Shown: positions 1-9,047, numbered from the stretch's first letter. The stretch is DNA of 38,473 bases from Leptospiraceae bacterium (GCA_947458405.1 CANGZW010000023.1:1-38473), one strand, 5' to 3'. Notes: generated by a model from the letters alone, not told the origin. Made by a program: numbers and translations.

Positions 1-1465
1 ACAAGTTGATAAAGGGGAAGTAATCGCTTCTAATTCTAAAGGAGAGATGTTTCATGCTGTTAACTCAGGTATAGTTGAATTTCATGATTCTTTCTTCAGA
101 ATATTAGGAGACAATATTGTAATACCAGTTAAGATTGGAACTGTTCAACTATGTAAAGCAGGAGATGTTGTAGATCCTAACAAACCATTGGCTGAGTTTG
201 ATCCTTTCAATGATGTAGTAGTAACAGATTCCGAGGGAACTATTACATGGATTGACATGGAAGTTGGTAAAAATATCCGAAGGGATGTGGATCCAAAAAC
301 AAACAATGAAATTTTTAAAGTAATTGAGCAAAGACGGGAAAAATTAAACCCTAGAATTTTAGTAAATTCTGTTAATGGTGGTTCTGAAGAATATACAATA
401 CCTATAGATTCTTTAATCACACTAAAAACAGGTGAGTCTGTAAAAGTTGGTGATCCACTCTTTAAAATTCCTTCTTTAGTAGAAAAAACTAGGGATATCA
501 CAGGTGGACTTCCCCGAGTTGATGAACTTTTTGAAGCTCGAAGACCCAAAGACGCAGCAACTCTCGCTGAAATAAGTGGAAAAATTGAAGATAAAAATGA
601 AATCGTCAAAGAGAAAAGAGTACTACATATCATTCCTGATAATCCTGAGAGTGATCCAGTAAAAGTTACAATACCCGTAGGAAAGCAAATTCGTGTTCAA
701 CATGGGGATTATGTAAAACAGGGTGAACAATTAGATGACGGGAACTTTGATCCTCATGATATTTTGAGAATCAAAGGTGTAGATGCTCTTCACGCATATC
801 TTGTTAAGGAAGTTCAGGAGGTTTATCGACTTCAGGGAGTTCATATTAACGATAAGCATATTGAGGTTGTTGTAAGACAAATGCTCAGAAAAGTCCTTAT
901 TACGGATAGTGGTGACACTCAATTTGTATCGCAACAGCAAGTTGATAAGTTTCAATTTAAAGATGAAAATAAGAGAGTTGAATCTGAGGGGGGAAGTCCT
1001 GCAGCATATCAACCAATCCTCTTAGGGTTAACAAAAGCATCTCTCAATACAGAATCTTTCTTCTCAGCTGCATCTTTCCAGGAAACTACAAAAGTTTTAA
1101 CAGATGCCGCAATAAAAGGTAAGACTGATCAACTTATTGGTTTAAAGGAAAATGTTATTATTGGACATATGATTCCAGCCGGAACGGGCATGAAAAAATA
1201 TTACAGTATTGATGTTTACAAAGATCATTATGGAGATCTAGAAAGAGATGAAGAAGACCCAGAAGCAGTAGCTATGGAAGAGGGAACAGGTGGATTTACT
1301 CCTTTTAATGTAGATAGAGAACAAAATACAGTTGCAGTAGAAGTAACCGATCGAAGGGATTTAGAGTTAGATTCTGATGAAGAAGAGGACTATCCTGACG
1401 ATGAGGAAGAAGAAGACGAAGATAGTGATGAAGTTGAAGAAGATGATGAAGTAAAAGAAGTTTGA
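1..1465 (+). CDS. rpoC: RNA polymerase subunit beta' (RpoC), C-terminal part, 5' end outside window
   Basis: This is the C-terminal 487 codons of the beta' subunit of RNA polymerase; the reading frame is open from base 2, so the gene begins upstream. Recognisable beta' signatures are [20 protein letters not shown] (about codons 164-183), [20 protein letters not shown] and, near the end, [17 protein letters not shown] followed by [19 protein letters not shown], the conserved C-terminal segment that closes the active-site side of the subunit. After the conserved core the protein carries an extremely acidic tail: 25 of the last 36 residues are Asp or Glu. That tail is not part of the conserved fold. 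The gene is followed after 93 bases by rpsL, the usual rpoBC-rpsL-rpsG order. Confidence 0.98.
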   Translation, partial: QVDKGEVIASNSKGEMFHAVNSGIVEFHDSFFRILGDNIVIPVKIGTVQLCKAGDVVDPNKPLAEFDPFNDVVVTDSEGTITWIDMEVGKNIRRDVDPKTNNEIFKVIEQRREKLNPRILVNSVNGGSEEYTIPIDSLITLKTGESVKVGDPLFKIPSLVEKTRDITGGLPRVDELFEARRPKDAATLAEISGKIEDKNEIVKEKRVLHIIPDNPESDPVKVTIPVGKQIRVQHGDYVKQGEQLDDGNFDPHDILRIKGVDALHAYLVKEVQEVYRLQGVHINDKHIEVVVRQMLRKVLITDSGDTQFVSQQQVDKFQFKDENKRVESEGGSPAAYQPILLGLTKASLNTESFFSAASFQETTKVLTDAAIKGKTDQLIGLKENVIIGHMIPAGTGMKKYYSIDVYKDHYGDLERDEEDPEAVAMEEGTGGFTPFNVDREQNTVAVEVTDRRDLELDSDEEEDYPDDEEEEDEDSDEVEEDDEVKEV

Positions 1466-1472
1466 GAATAAA

Positions 1473-1520
1473 GCCAGTTTTGAATTTAGTTTACAAATTC
1501 ATCGCCCCTTCAAAACTGGC
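1473..1520 (+). promoter_or_regulatory. Nested inverted repeat in the rpoC-rpsL spacer
   Basis: A perfect 12-base inverted repeat, GCCAGTTTTGAA (1473-1484) and TTCAAAACTGGC (1509-1520), encloses a 24-base loop. Inside it TGAATTT (1481-1487) and AAATTCA (1495-1501) form a second perfect repeat that shares TGAA with the left arm of the first. The two stems therefore compete for four bases. No run of T follows the 3' arm, so this is not a standard intrinsic terminator. It lies 38 bases before the rpsL start and could be an mRNA processing or attenuation element, or a protein-binding site. The structure is seen directly; the function is a guess. Confidence 0.6.
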
Positions 1521-1558
1521 ACTAGCAACGAGCAAAGGAATTTTAGTAGGATAAAATA

Positions 1559-1933
1559 ATGCCAACAATTAATCAGCTTATACGACACGGTAGAGATAAA
1601 CAAAATAAAAAAACAAAATCTCCTGCCCTTAAAGCATGTCCTCAAAGAAGAGGAGTTTGTACAAGAGTAATGACTTTCACACCCAAAAAACCTAATTCTG
1701 CCCTTCGTAAAGTTGCTAGGGTTCGACTTTCCACAGGAATTGAAGTAACCGCTTATATTCCCGGAGAAGGACACAATTTACAAGAACACAACGTAGTTCT
1801 TATTAGAGGCGGAAGAGTTAAAGATCTTCCCGGAGTTAGATATCATATAATTAGAGGAACTTTAGATACACTAGGGGTTGACAAGAGAAGAAAAGGTCGA
1901 TCAAAGTATGGTGCTAAAAGGCCTAAGGCTTAA
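1559..1933 (+). CDS. rpsL: 30S ribosomal protein S12
   Basis: S12 of the small ribosomal subunit, which helps monitor codon-anticodon pairing in the decoding centre. The 124 residues match the usual length and carry the family's hallmarks: PTINQLIR at the N-terminus, [17 protein letters not shown] at 41-57 and [17 protein letters not shown] at 80-96. The residues whose mutation usually gives streptomycin resistance are wild type (Lys43 and Lys88), as is Asp89, the site of methylthiolation in many bacteria. The ATG is preceded by AGTAGG eight bases upstream. rpsG follows after 11 bases. Confidence 0.99.
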   Translation: MPTINQLIRHGRDKQNKKTKSPALKACPQRRGVCTRVMTFTPKKPNSALRKVARVRLSTGIEVTAYIPGEGHNLQEHNVVLIRGGRVKDLPGVRYHIIRGTLDTLGVDKRRKGRSKYGAKRPKA

Positions 1934-1944
1934 TAGGAGTTAAA

Positions 1945-2418
1945 ATGTCCAGAAGAAGAGGAAAAGTAGAACCAAGATTTATGGAACCGGATACGAGATA
2001 CAAAGATCCGGTAGTTACAAAATTTATAAATTGTTTAATGTACAGCGGAAAGAAAAGTGTAGCAGAAAAAATTTTTTATGATGCCTTAGATACAATTCAA
2101 ACTAAATTAAATAATGATCCATACAAAGTATTCACTGAAGCTTTAAATAATGTTAAGCCAGAAGTTGAAGTAAAGTCCAGAAGAGTTGGAGGTGTAACCT
2201 ACCAAGTTCCTATTGAAGTTCGTCCCGAAAGAAGACTAGCTCTTGGGATAAAATGGATAATCCGTTATGCAAGAGAAAGAAATGAAAAATCCATGAGCCA
2301 AAAATTAGCATCAGAGATTTTAGATGCACATAGAGGAACTGGTTCTTCTATTAAGAAAAAAGAAGATATTAGAAAAATGGCAGAAGCTAACAAAGCATTT
2401 AGTCACTATCGCTGGTAA
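1945..2418 (+). CDS. rpsG: 30S ribosomal protein S7
   Basis: S7 is the primary assembly protein of the 30S head, binding the 3' domain of 16S rRNA. The 157 residues are the normal length. It starts MSRRRG and shows [39 protein letters not shown] and the closing KAFSHYRW typical of the family. TAGGAG directly follows the rpsL stop and gives a good ribosome binding site five bases before the ATG. In many bacteria fusA and tuf continue this operon; here a terminator follows within 15 bases and the next gene is on the other strand. Confidence 0.99.
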   Translation: MSRRRGKVEPRFMEPDTRYKDPVVTKFINCLMYSGKKSVAEKIFYDALDTIQTKLNNDPYKVFTEALNNVKPEVEVKSRRVGGVTYQVPIEVRPERRLALGIKWIIRYARERNEKSMSQKLASEILDAHRGTGSSIKKKEDIRKMAEANKAFSHYRW

Positions 2419-2432
2419 ATCCCATCAATTTC

Positions 2433-2459
2433 AACCCGACAATCAGTCGGGTTTCTTTC
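2433..2459 (+). terminator. Intrinsic terminator after rpsG
   Basis: AACCCGAC (2433-2440), a five-base loop AATCA and GTCGGGTT (2446-2453) form a perfect 8-bp stem followed by TCTTTC. It sits 14 bases after the rpsG stop and ends the rpoC-rpsL-rpsG transcript. It also lies between converging genes, but the T-tract is better on the plus strand. Confidence 0.9.
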
Positions 2460-2473
2460 AATTAGAATTCTAA

Positions 2474-4357
2474 TTAACTAAGTATTGGAAATCTGTAACT
2501 AGATTTCGGATCTAATCCATATTCATCTAAATGAAAACTGGGGGGAAGTCTCTCTCGCTTCCACTGTGATTTTTTAAAGTAACCAATAAATTTATTTATA
2601 TATTTAATTAGCTCTTCTTCGGAAACTTCTGAACAAGTAGCCTTTAAAACAGAAAATAATTCATCTTCTCTTCTACCATTATAGACATATTCAAACTCGA
2701 TTTTTTGTAAAATTGGATAGGGCATTAAGTCTTTTTCATCTTCTTGGAGTTCCACTAGCGGTTTTAATTCCGCAGTTGGTTTTTTTTGAGTTATAAATTC
2801 TAAACTAGTAAAATATTTTTTGAATTCATTTGAAGTTCTCATGTAATCCAACCAATTTAAAATAAACTCTTTACTTACCCCCGCTATTGGACAGATGGAA
2901 CCGGAGGAATCCCCATCCATTGTTGTATAACCAACACTCGCTTCACTTCTGTTTCCTGTTGATATAAGCAAATGATTTTTTAAGTTAGCCATAAACCAAA
3001 TAATGGGTGAGCGTGCCCTCGCTTGAATATTTTGTAACGAAAGATCATGTTCTTTCCAGTTAGTTTTTATTCCTAGCTTCTCAGAAATATTTTCTGTAAT
3101 CCAATCAATAACAGTATCTATTTGTATTTCGTAATGTTTTATGCCCAATTCATCAGTTAAGAGTTTAGCATATTTTTTAGTTTCTTTTGAATTATTTTTT
3201 GTTTCTTGGTAGAGTGTTACCAGTAATTCATTTTCATTAATATTATTTTTTATGAATATATCAGTTCCTAGTTCTCGTTTTGCATAATTTTTCATTAAAA
3301 AAATTAATACTGCACATGCAGAACTATCAGCACCCCCTGATAGGGATAATGTAAAACCACTAGCCTTGCTTTTTATTAAATAATCAAATAAACCAAGGGT
3401 TACGGCACTATTAAAGTCTTGGTATAAATCTAATTCCAAAACTTTCTCGGTTTGTGAAATTGGGTCAATAGTTGGTGACATTTTATAATTATAATTAATA
3501 AGAAAGGATTCCTCCTTTATTTCAATATAACTTTCCCTATAATTTTTGGCTCTATTTTGTTTTGTTAAATCTAAATCTAAGACTACGTTATTTATTTCTG
3601 AATCGCTAAAATGAAGTCTTTTTCCTTCTTTGATAATTTCACCATTTTGTAGTACTAAAGTTCCTCCTTCAAAAATAATTCTACCGGATTCATTCCCATT
3701 TAAATTAGAATACATATAAATATTATTTTGTGATCTAGAACTTTCTTTAAAAAGTTGTCGTCTCGTATTTTGTTTTTTAAAAGCAAAATGAGAAGCTCCC
3801 ATTGATAAAATAATATCTGCCCCTGAGTGCGAGTGTAATGCAGATGGTTTTGAACTAACCCATGAATCTTCGCAAATTTCAATTCCAAATGAAAAATGCT
3901 CATTTTTAAAAAATAAATTTCCAAATGGAATTAATTCACCATCTAGGTATATATCAGTTTTATTGTTAAATCCATCTCTAAACCATCTCTTTTCATAGTG
4001 AACCCCTGTGTTTGCTAAATGCATTTTAGGGACAATTCCCAGAATTTTTTTATTATATAGTACAACTGCACAATTATATAAAAAAGGTGATAAGAAAAAA
4101 GGAAGTCCGACTACAAAAATTTTACTTTCACTTTTTTCCCTAATTTTATTTAGACTTTGTAGGGATTCTTTCCATATATAAGGACTATAAAAATTATCTT
4201 CACATGCATATCCTGAGATACACAATTCTGGAAATAGAATTAAATCAGAGTTTAAACATTTTTCATTATCTATACAATTTAATATCTTTTCTAAATTTCC
4301 CTGAAAATCCATCGGGGTAGTCTTCATACTTACACTGCATAATTTAATTTTTTTCAT
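2474..4357 (-). CDS. nadE: Glutamine-dependent NAD+ synthetase
   Basis: Makes NAD+ from deamido-NAD (nicotinic acid adenine dinucleotide), ATP and glutamine in the cytoplasm. The 627 residues have the two-domain form. An N-terminal nitrilase-type glutaminase (about 1-270) has the Glu-Lys-Cys triad at Glu44 (FPELCISGY), Lys111 (PKMHLAN) and Cys162 (IEICEDSW). A C-terminal synthetase domain has the PP-loop SLSGGADSS at 338-346 and later STGNRSEASVGYTTMDGDSS. The ATG at 4355-4357 overlaps the waaA stop as ATGA, so translation is probably coupled. No functional residue appears to be missing. There is no obvious biochemical link to waaA. Confidence 0.96.
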   Translation of the reverse strand: MKKIKLCSVSMKTTPMDFQGNLEKILNCIDNEKCLNSDLILFPELCISGYACEDNFYSPYIWKESLQSLNKIREKSESKIFVVGLPFFLSPFLYNCAVVLYNKKILGIVPKMHLANTGVHYEKRWFRDGFNNKTDIYLDGELIPFGNLFFKNEHFSFGIEICEDSWVSSKPSALHSHSGADIILSMGASHFAFKKQNTRRQLFKESSRSQNNIYMYSNLNGNESGRIIFEGGTLVLQNGEIIKEGKRLHFSDSEINNVVLDLDLTKQNRAKNYRESYIEIKEESFLINYNYKMSPTIDPISQTEKVLELDLYQDFNSAVTLGLFDYLIKSKASGFTLSLSGGADSSACAVLIFLMKNYAKRELGTDIFIKNNINENELLVTLYQETKNNSKETKKYAKLLTDELGIKHYEIQIDTVIDWITENISEKLGIKTNWKEHDLSLQNIQARARSPIIWFMANLKNHLLISTGNRSEASVGYTTMDGDSSGSICPIAGVSKEFILNWLDYMRTSNEFKKYFTSLEFITQKKPTAELKPLVELQEDEKDLMPYPILQKIEFEYVYNGRREDELFSVLKATCSEVSEEELIKYINKFIGYFKKSQWKRERLPPSFHLDEYGLDPKSSYRFPILS

Positions 4358-5604
4358 TGTATTACATCCCTGATAAAATGCTCAAAAAATCTTTTGGAAG
4401 CACCTCTATTATTCTCTACATATTTTTTTATTTTTTCTGATTTAATTAAATATTCATTTTCAAAAGAATTTTCTAGAACAAAGTTTAAAAAATCATTTGA
4501 ATTATCTATTATCGTAAGTAAATCAAGTTGATTTAAATCAACTCCTTCTGGAGCATGAAAAATTTTAGGACCTGTGCATATTGGTAGTCCAAAGTATGCA
4601 GGCTCTATTGTATTATGGATTCTATTATGGAATCCCCCGCCAACATAACAAATTTTAGCTTTTTGGTATGCATATGCTAAAATTCCATATTTATCAAATA
4701 TGATTATTTTAGATTTATCTTTATTCTGTATTTCAGAAAATAACTGATAATTTAATTTATATTCTTTTAATTTACTTATAATATTATTTATTCTTACTAA
4801 ATCTATCTTATGAGGAAAAATCCAAATAGAATAGTCTTCAGAAATTATTTTATCTAGTATAGGAAATATAATATTTTCACACTCTGTATAGGTAGAAGCT
4901 AATATTAATACTTTTTGATATTCTAAATTTTCGAATACACTACTATTTGACTCCATGGATTCTATTTTTTCAGATACAGAATCAAATCTGGAATCTCCAC
5001 AAGTATAAACTTCAACATTCATAGTCAATTCTTTAAATAATATTTCACGGGACTTGTTAGCTGGTGAAATCCCATCTAACAAATTCAAAGTTGTAGAGGT
5101 TAAATTTTTCATAAATTTATTTTTCAACCTACCACTTCCTGAATAAATTGTACCACATGATAAAAAAACCTTACAGGAGTTATTCTTGGCAGTTGTCACA
5201 AGATTAGGCCATAAATCCCATGCAGCAATAATTAAAATTTGTGGTGAAAATGTTTGGAATATTGTATCATAATTATTCTGAAAGTCCAAGGGTAGATAAA
5301 AGGCAAAGTCAATGTAATTTGAAACTAAATTTTTTTCGGAGACACTCGAAGAAAAAACAGATTGTAGTATAAAACAATCAGGAATTTCTTCTTTGATAAC
5401 TTTGGCAATTGCCTTACATTGATCAAGTTCTCCAACCGAAGCACCATGTAACCAAATAACTTTTTTTATATGGGATACTAGTGGAGTTGTGAATTGTGTC
5501 TTTTTACGTTTATTGATAAAAATTTGTCCCTTAGAAGAAAAATTTATCACTAACCATAAAAAGGGTTTTAGGAAATTTAGAATTAGATTATAGAATGCTA
5601 TCAT
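4354..5604 (-). CDS. waaA: 3-deoxy-D-manno-octulosonic acid (Kdo) transferase
   Basis: GT30-family transferase (WaaA/KdtA) that moves Kdo from CMP-Kdo onto the lipid A precursor at the inner face of the cytoplasmic membrane. The 416 residues start with a hydrophobic anchor (about 4-21), followed by the acceptor-side motif WLHGASVGE at 51-59, with Glu59 matching the catalytic base, and near the C-terminus GGGFHNRIHNTIEPAYFGLP, the nucleotide-sugar-side signature. The ATG has only an A-rich leader and no clear Shine-Dalgarno; no better in-frame start is seen just upstream. It heads a two-gene minus-strand operon with nadE. Together with kdsA and the lpt genes at the other end of the window it shows that this organism makes Kdo-containing LPS. 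Confidence 0.94.
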   Translation of the reverse strand: MIAFYNLILNFLKPFLWLVINFSSKGQIFINKRKKTQFTTPLVSHIKKVIWLHGASVGELDQCKAIAKVIKEEIPDCFILQSVFSSSVSEKNLVSNYIDFAFYLPLDFQNNYDTIFQTFSPQILIIAAWDLWPNLVTTAKNNSCKVFLSCGTIYSGSGRLKNKFMKNLTSTTLNLLDGISPANKSREILFKELTMNVEVYTCGDSRFDSVSEKIESMESNSSVFENLEYQKVLILASTYTECENIIFPILDKIISEDYSIWIFPHKIDLVRINNIISKLKEYKLNYQLFSEIQNKDKSKIIIFDKYGILAYAYQKAKICYVGGGFHNRIHNTIEPAYFGLPICTGPKIFHAPEGVDLNQLDLLTIIDNSNDFLNFVLENSFENEYLIKSEKIKKYVENNRGASKRFFEHFIRDVIQ

Positions 5605-5680
5605 TATTTTATTTTTAAATAGACAATCCCTGATTCCCTGTTTTTATATCCTTAATAAATACACTTTTGAGGTCAAGGAT
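5605..5680. promoter_or_regulatory. Divergent intergenic region between waaA and the FeS oxidoreductase
   Basis: These 76 bases separate two divergent genes and should hold both promoters. A TATAAA box on the minus strand lies at 5643-5648, about 40 bases before the waaA start, without a convincing -35 partner. On the plus strand GAGGT at 5669-5673 is the probable ribosome binding site for the TTG start at 5681. No strong operator or hairpin is visible. Confidence 0.4.
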
Positions 5681-7747
5681 TTGGATAACTTACTATTCCA
5701 TATCATTTTTACAATTTTATTTGCAATAGCAAATATAGTCTTTGTTAGAGCAATTGTTTACAGAATGGGACTGGTTTTTCAGGGTCAGAAAGCCCATTTT
5801 CATGAAGATGTTAAATCCCATTCTAATTTAGGGTTCCGAATAAAAAGTATCATTGAAAATGTTCTCTTACAAAAGAAAAATTTTCAAGAACCCCTCCGTG
5901 GTGTAATGCATGCTTTTATTTTTTATGGATTTTTGATGTATTTACTGCATACAACCAATCAAATAGTCGCGGGTGTAGCTGGTTATTGGTTACATGATCC
6001 TTATGAATTTTCTTTGCTAGGTTTTATTCCATCTATTGCCTATGCCTATGAAGGGATTGTACAGGCTATATCTATATTTGTTCTTATCGGTTTAGGATTT
6101 TTTGCCCAAAGAAGATGGATTCAGAAGGCTAAAGGTTTGGACGTTCACTCTCCCGCTTCAGCCATTGTAATTTCGATGATAGCAACACTCATGATAACAA
6201 CACTTTTGGGTGAGGGTGCAAAGGTTATTTCAGCCACATATTCTATAAAAAATGGAGCTTTGAGAGAAGGCTTTCCTATCGCAATATTTATTTCACATAT
6301 TTGGACGAGTTTAGGAGTGGGTGGAGCCAGTGGAGATATTGCTTTTAAAATAATGTGGTGGGCACACATCGCTACTGTTTTTACTTTCATGCTATATGTT
6401 CCCACTTCTAAGCACGCACATTTAATTTTCGCTCCTGTAAACTACTTTCTCGCAACAGATACCCCAAAGGGTGCCCTTTCAAAAATTAATTTGGAAGATG
6501 AAAATGCTCTTTATGGTGCTAACAAAGTCCAAGATTTTCCATTTCCTAACCTTCTAGATGGTTTAGCCTGTATCGAGTGTGGTAGGTGTCAGGTTGAATG
6601 TCCTGCAAATCGAACTGGAAAAGTATTAAATCCTAAGGCAATTATAGTAGAATTAAAACATGCACTTATGGAGAGAATGCCAGAAGTTTCAGCCGCTAGA
6701 GCCAGTGGTAAGACAGCAGAAGAAATAATGGGAATAGAAACAAATGTAATCGGGAAATACATCTCTGAGGAAGCAATTTGGGGATGTACCACATGCTATG
6801 CTTGTGTTCAAGCATGTCCTGTTGGAAATAATCAGGTGAATGCTATAGTTGAGATGAGACGAAATCTTGTATTGGTAGAATCTAATTTTCCTGCTGAGTT
6901 ACAGGGAGCATTCTCTAACATGGAGACAAATTCAAACCCATGGGGCAGAGGTTCTCATACACGGGCTGATTGGGCAGAAGGGCTTGGTGTTAAAACATTA
7001 GCAGAGGATTCCAAAGTAGATGTGCTCTATTGGGTAGGTTGTGCGGGAGCATTTGATGATCGTAGCACAAAGACAGCCAAAGCATTTGTGAAAATTATGC
7101 AAAAAGCGGGTGTTAATTTTGGAATTCTTGGAACGGAAGAGGGATGTTCAGGAGATTCTGCTCGAAGGGGTGGAAATGAATATCTATACCAGACACTAGC
7201 TCAGACAAATGTCGATACCATGAATGGATACAATGTTCAAAAAATAGTAGCAACCTGTCCCCATTGTTTCAATACACTGAAAAATGAATACCCTCAATTT
7301 GGAGGTAATTTTGAGGTGAAACACCACAGCGAATTTATTAGAGAATTGATTGCTGAGGGTAAAATTGATGTCAGTGCAAATGCAGAAGACTTAGATAAGA
7401 CAACCACCTACCACGATCCTTGCTACTTAGGTCGATACAATGATAAGTATGAAGAACCTAGAGATCTTGTAAAAGTAGCCGGTGGTAATTTTGAGGAAGC
7501 CAGTGATCATCACTCTAAATCTCTCTGTTGCGGAGCGGGTGGAGCACAGATGTGGATGGAAGAACAAAACAATGATAGGGTAAATTTCAAAAGAACAGCC
7601 CAGTTATTGGAAACAGGAGCTTCCACAATTGCAGTAGGCTGTCCATTCTGTATGACCATGATAACCGATGGTGTCAAAAGTGCGGAGAGAATAGATACTG
7701 TCTCCGTAAAAGATATCGCCGAAATCGTAGCAGAACGCTTGGTTTAA
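5681..7747 (+). CDS. Membrane-bound FeS oxidoreductase with CCG domains (candidate ETF:menaquinone oxidoreductase)
   Basis: A 688-residue respiratory protein with a membrane domain (about 1-250; helices near 5-25, 72-92, 122-142, 160-180 and 222-242; His77, His90 and His229 could bind haem b). A cytoplasmic part has two 4Fe-4S motifs, CIECGRCQVECP (Cys297/300/303/307) and CTTCYACVQACP (Cys369/372/375/379). Two HdrB-type cysteine-rich CCG domains follow (Cys454, 489, 526, 529 and Cys581, 616, 617, 654, 657). This order is that of the DUF224 family, some members of which move electrons from electron transfer flavoprotein to menaquinone during fatty acid oxidation. That role is inferred; no etf gene is in the window. 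The start is TTG, chosen because GAGGT lies seven bases upstream. It is a single-gene unit closed by a terminator. Confidence 0.85.
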   Translation: MDNLLFHIIFTILFAIANIVFVRAIVYRMGLVFQGQKAHFHEDVKSHSNLGFRIKSIIENVLLQKKNFQEPLRGVMHAFIFYGFLMYLLHTTNQIVAGVAGYWLHDPYEFSLLGFIPSIAYAYEGIVQAISIFVLIGLGFFAQRRWIQKAKGLDVHSPASAIVISMIATLMITTLLGEGAKVISATYSIKNGALREGFPIAIFISHIWTSLGVGGASGDIAFKIMWWAHIATVFTFMLYVPTSKHAHLIFAPVNYFLATDTPKGALSKINLEDENALYGANKVQDFPFPNLLDGLACIECGRCQVECPANRTGKVLNPKAIIVELKHALMERMPEVSAARASGKTAEEIMGIETNVIGKYISEEAIWGCTTCYACVQACPVGNNQVNAIVEMRRNLVLVESNFPAELQGAFSNMETNSNPWGRGSHTRADWAEGLGVKTLAEDSKVDVLYWVGCAGAFDDRSTKTAKAFVKIMQKAGVNFGILGTEEGCSGDSARRGGNEYLYQTLAQTNVDTMNGYNVQKIVATCPHCFNTLKNEYPQFGGNFEVKHHSEFIRELIAEGKIDVSANAEDLDKTTTYHDPCYLGRYNDKYEEPRDLVKVAGGNFEEASDHHSKSLCCGAGGAQMWMEEQNNDRVNFKRTAQLLETGASTIAVGCPFCMTMITDGVKSAERIDTVSVKDIAEIVAERLV

Positions 7748-7754
7748 AGTAGAT

Positions 7755-7782
7755 AGGAGAGCTGAGCTCTCCTTGTTTATTT
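7755..7782 (+). terminator. Intrinsic terminator after the FeS oxidoreductase
   Basis: AGGAGAGC (7755-7762), loop TGA and GCTCTCCT (7766-7773) form a perfect 8-bp stem followed by TGTTTATTT. It lies seven bases after the stop codon and just before the end of the converging acyltransferase gene, for which it might also serve, though the T-run in that direction is poor. Confidence 0.85.
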
Positions 7783-7784
7783 CC

Positions 7785-9047
7785 TTAAAAAATATGAGTA
7801 TCCGGAAAAAGTATTTCGGATGCTCTTTTTTCTTCCTCTAAAATATTTTGGATTTTATTTCTCAATTCTCCTGTTAATTCTTCTACAACTACTTTCTTTG
7901 TTTTACTAGATTTATAAATAGAATATTTTTCAGATAATTTTATTGGCTCACTCAATCTTACTATGGCTTTTGTCGGCCTTGGACTCGAGGAACCAAAAAC
8001 TTCCATTTCGAATCTATAAATCCATTCATAGATTCTTTCAGCACTCGGTAATTCGTTTAAATATTGGGTTTGAATGGTGATAAAATCGTAAGCCTTTTGG
8101 CAGTATTTTCTTCCCCATTTAGCTGCTTCCAGACTGGGAAGTTCATTTTTTGGGTCGGGAAGCCCAAGAGTGACAATTTCAAAGGTAGAGAGAATATTTC
8201 TCAATTTATCTATTGCATTAGAATCTCTATTAAACTTTTTTAATCCAACAGAATCTGCCACGAAATTTAGAATTTTATGACGCAATTGACCAATTCTATA
8301 ATCAAAAGTTTGAGACTCTTCTGGTATTATTCCAAATAGTTTTTCATTTTCTAGTATTAACCTTTTTCCAATTGAAAATAGTCTATGTACTACATTTTTA
8401 CCTTTTTTTTCTATTCCATAATGATTTTCCAGCTTTTCTAAACTTTTATCCACATCTTTTTGAATAGACTCTTTAGTGCCCAGCATTCTGTATTTTATAA
8501 AAGCAGGGAGGATATAAATTTCTGCCTTAGGGTCTACTTTTAATGCATCTTCATATCCCCATAATCCTAATTGAGTGACCCCACTTTGAAATGGTAAAAG
8601 ATTGTCATTTTCTCCTCCCGTAGGTTCTCCTTCGGGAAATAAAACTAATTTTCCTCCGGGATTTGCTAAAATAGCACGGGTAGTCTTTAAGGATTCCCTA
8701 TCAGCTGTACCAGCAATAATTGAGTAGGCTCCTGCGGATTGTATGACTTTTCCTACCAGCCCATACCCCCAATCAAAAACTTCTCGTGCAGCCATATAAT
8801 AAAATCTGGAGTAGAGTAAATTTCCAATTACATAAGCAATGGGTGGCTCTCTGGTCGATGGATGATTTGATATGTAGATTAATCTTTCTTTTTGGAGAGA
8901 TTTTAATAATTCCTTATCTTTTTCAGACACAACAACTTCATCTATATTATGAACCACCTTTAGTAAACTTTTAATACTGGCGTCCATAAACCATAAGAAA
9001 GGATAGTTAAACTTGGGTTGTATAAAGGATTCTATTGACATAACCAT
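7785..9047 (-). CDS. PlsC-like glycerolipid acyltransferase with variant HX4E motif
   Basis: A 420-residue member of the lysophospholipid acyltransferase superfamily, probably acting at the inner membrane on a lysophospholipid or similar acceptor. The acyltransferase block is NHPSTRE at 61-67, an HX4E where the family norm is HX4D. The second block is LFPEGEPTGG at 136-145, in the place of the usual FPEGTRS, followed by LLPFQSGVTQLG. The C-terminal 200 residues have no motif I can name. The ATG at 9047 has no good Shine-Dalgarno; a second ATG two codons later (9041) is equally possible. The gene stands alone between divergent and convergent neighbours. Substrate unknown. Confidence 0.8.
   Translation of the reverse strand: MVMSIESFIQPKFNYPFLWFMDASIKSLLKVVHNIDEVVVSEKDKELLKSLQKERLIYISNHPSTREPPIAYVIGNLLYSRFYYMAAREVFDWGYGLVGKVIQSAGAYSIIAGTADRESLKTTRAILANPGGKLVLFPEGEPTGGENDNLLPFQSGVTQLGLWGYEDALKVDPKAEIYILPAFIKYRMLGTKESIQKDVDKSLEKLENHYGIEKKGKNVVHRLFSIGKRLILENEKLFGIIPEESQTFDYRIGQLRHKILNFVADSVGLKKFNRDSNAIDKLRNILSTFEIVTLGLPDPKNELPSLEAAKWGRKYCQKAYDFITIQTQYLNELPSAERIYEWIYRFEMEVFGSSSPRPTKAIVRLSEPIKLSEKYSIYKSSKTKKVVVEELTGELRNKIQNILEEEKRASEILFPDTHIF

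Noticed and set aside
145-633. 162-residue minus-strand frame inside rpoC
   Set aside because: It is a shadow of the conserved rpoC reading frame; its composition is just the reverse of the coding strand.
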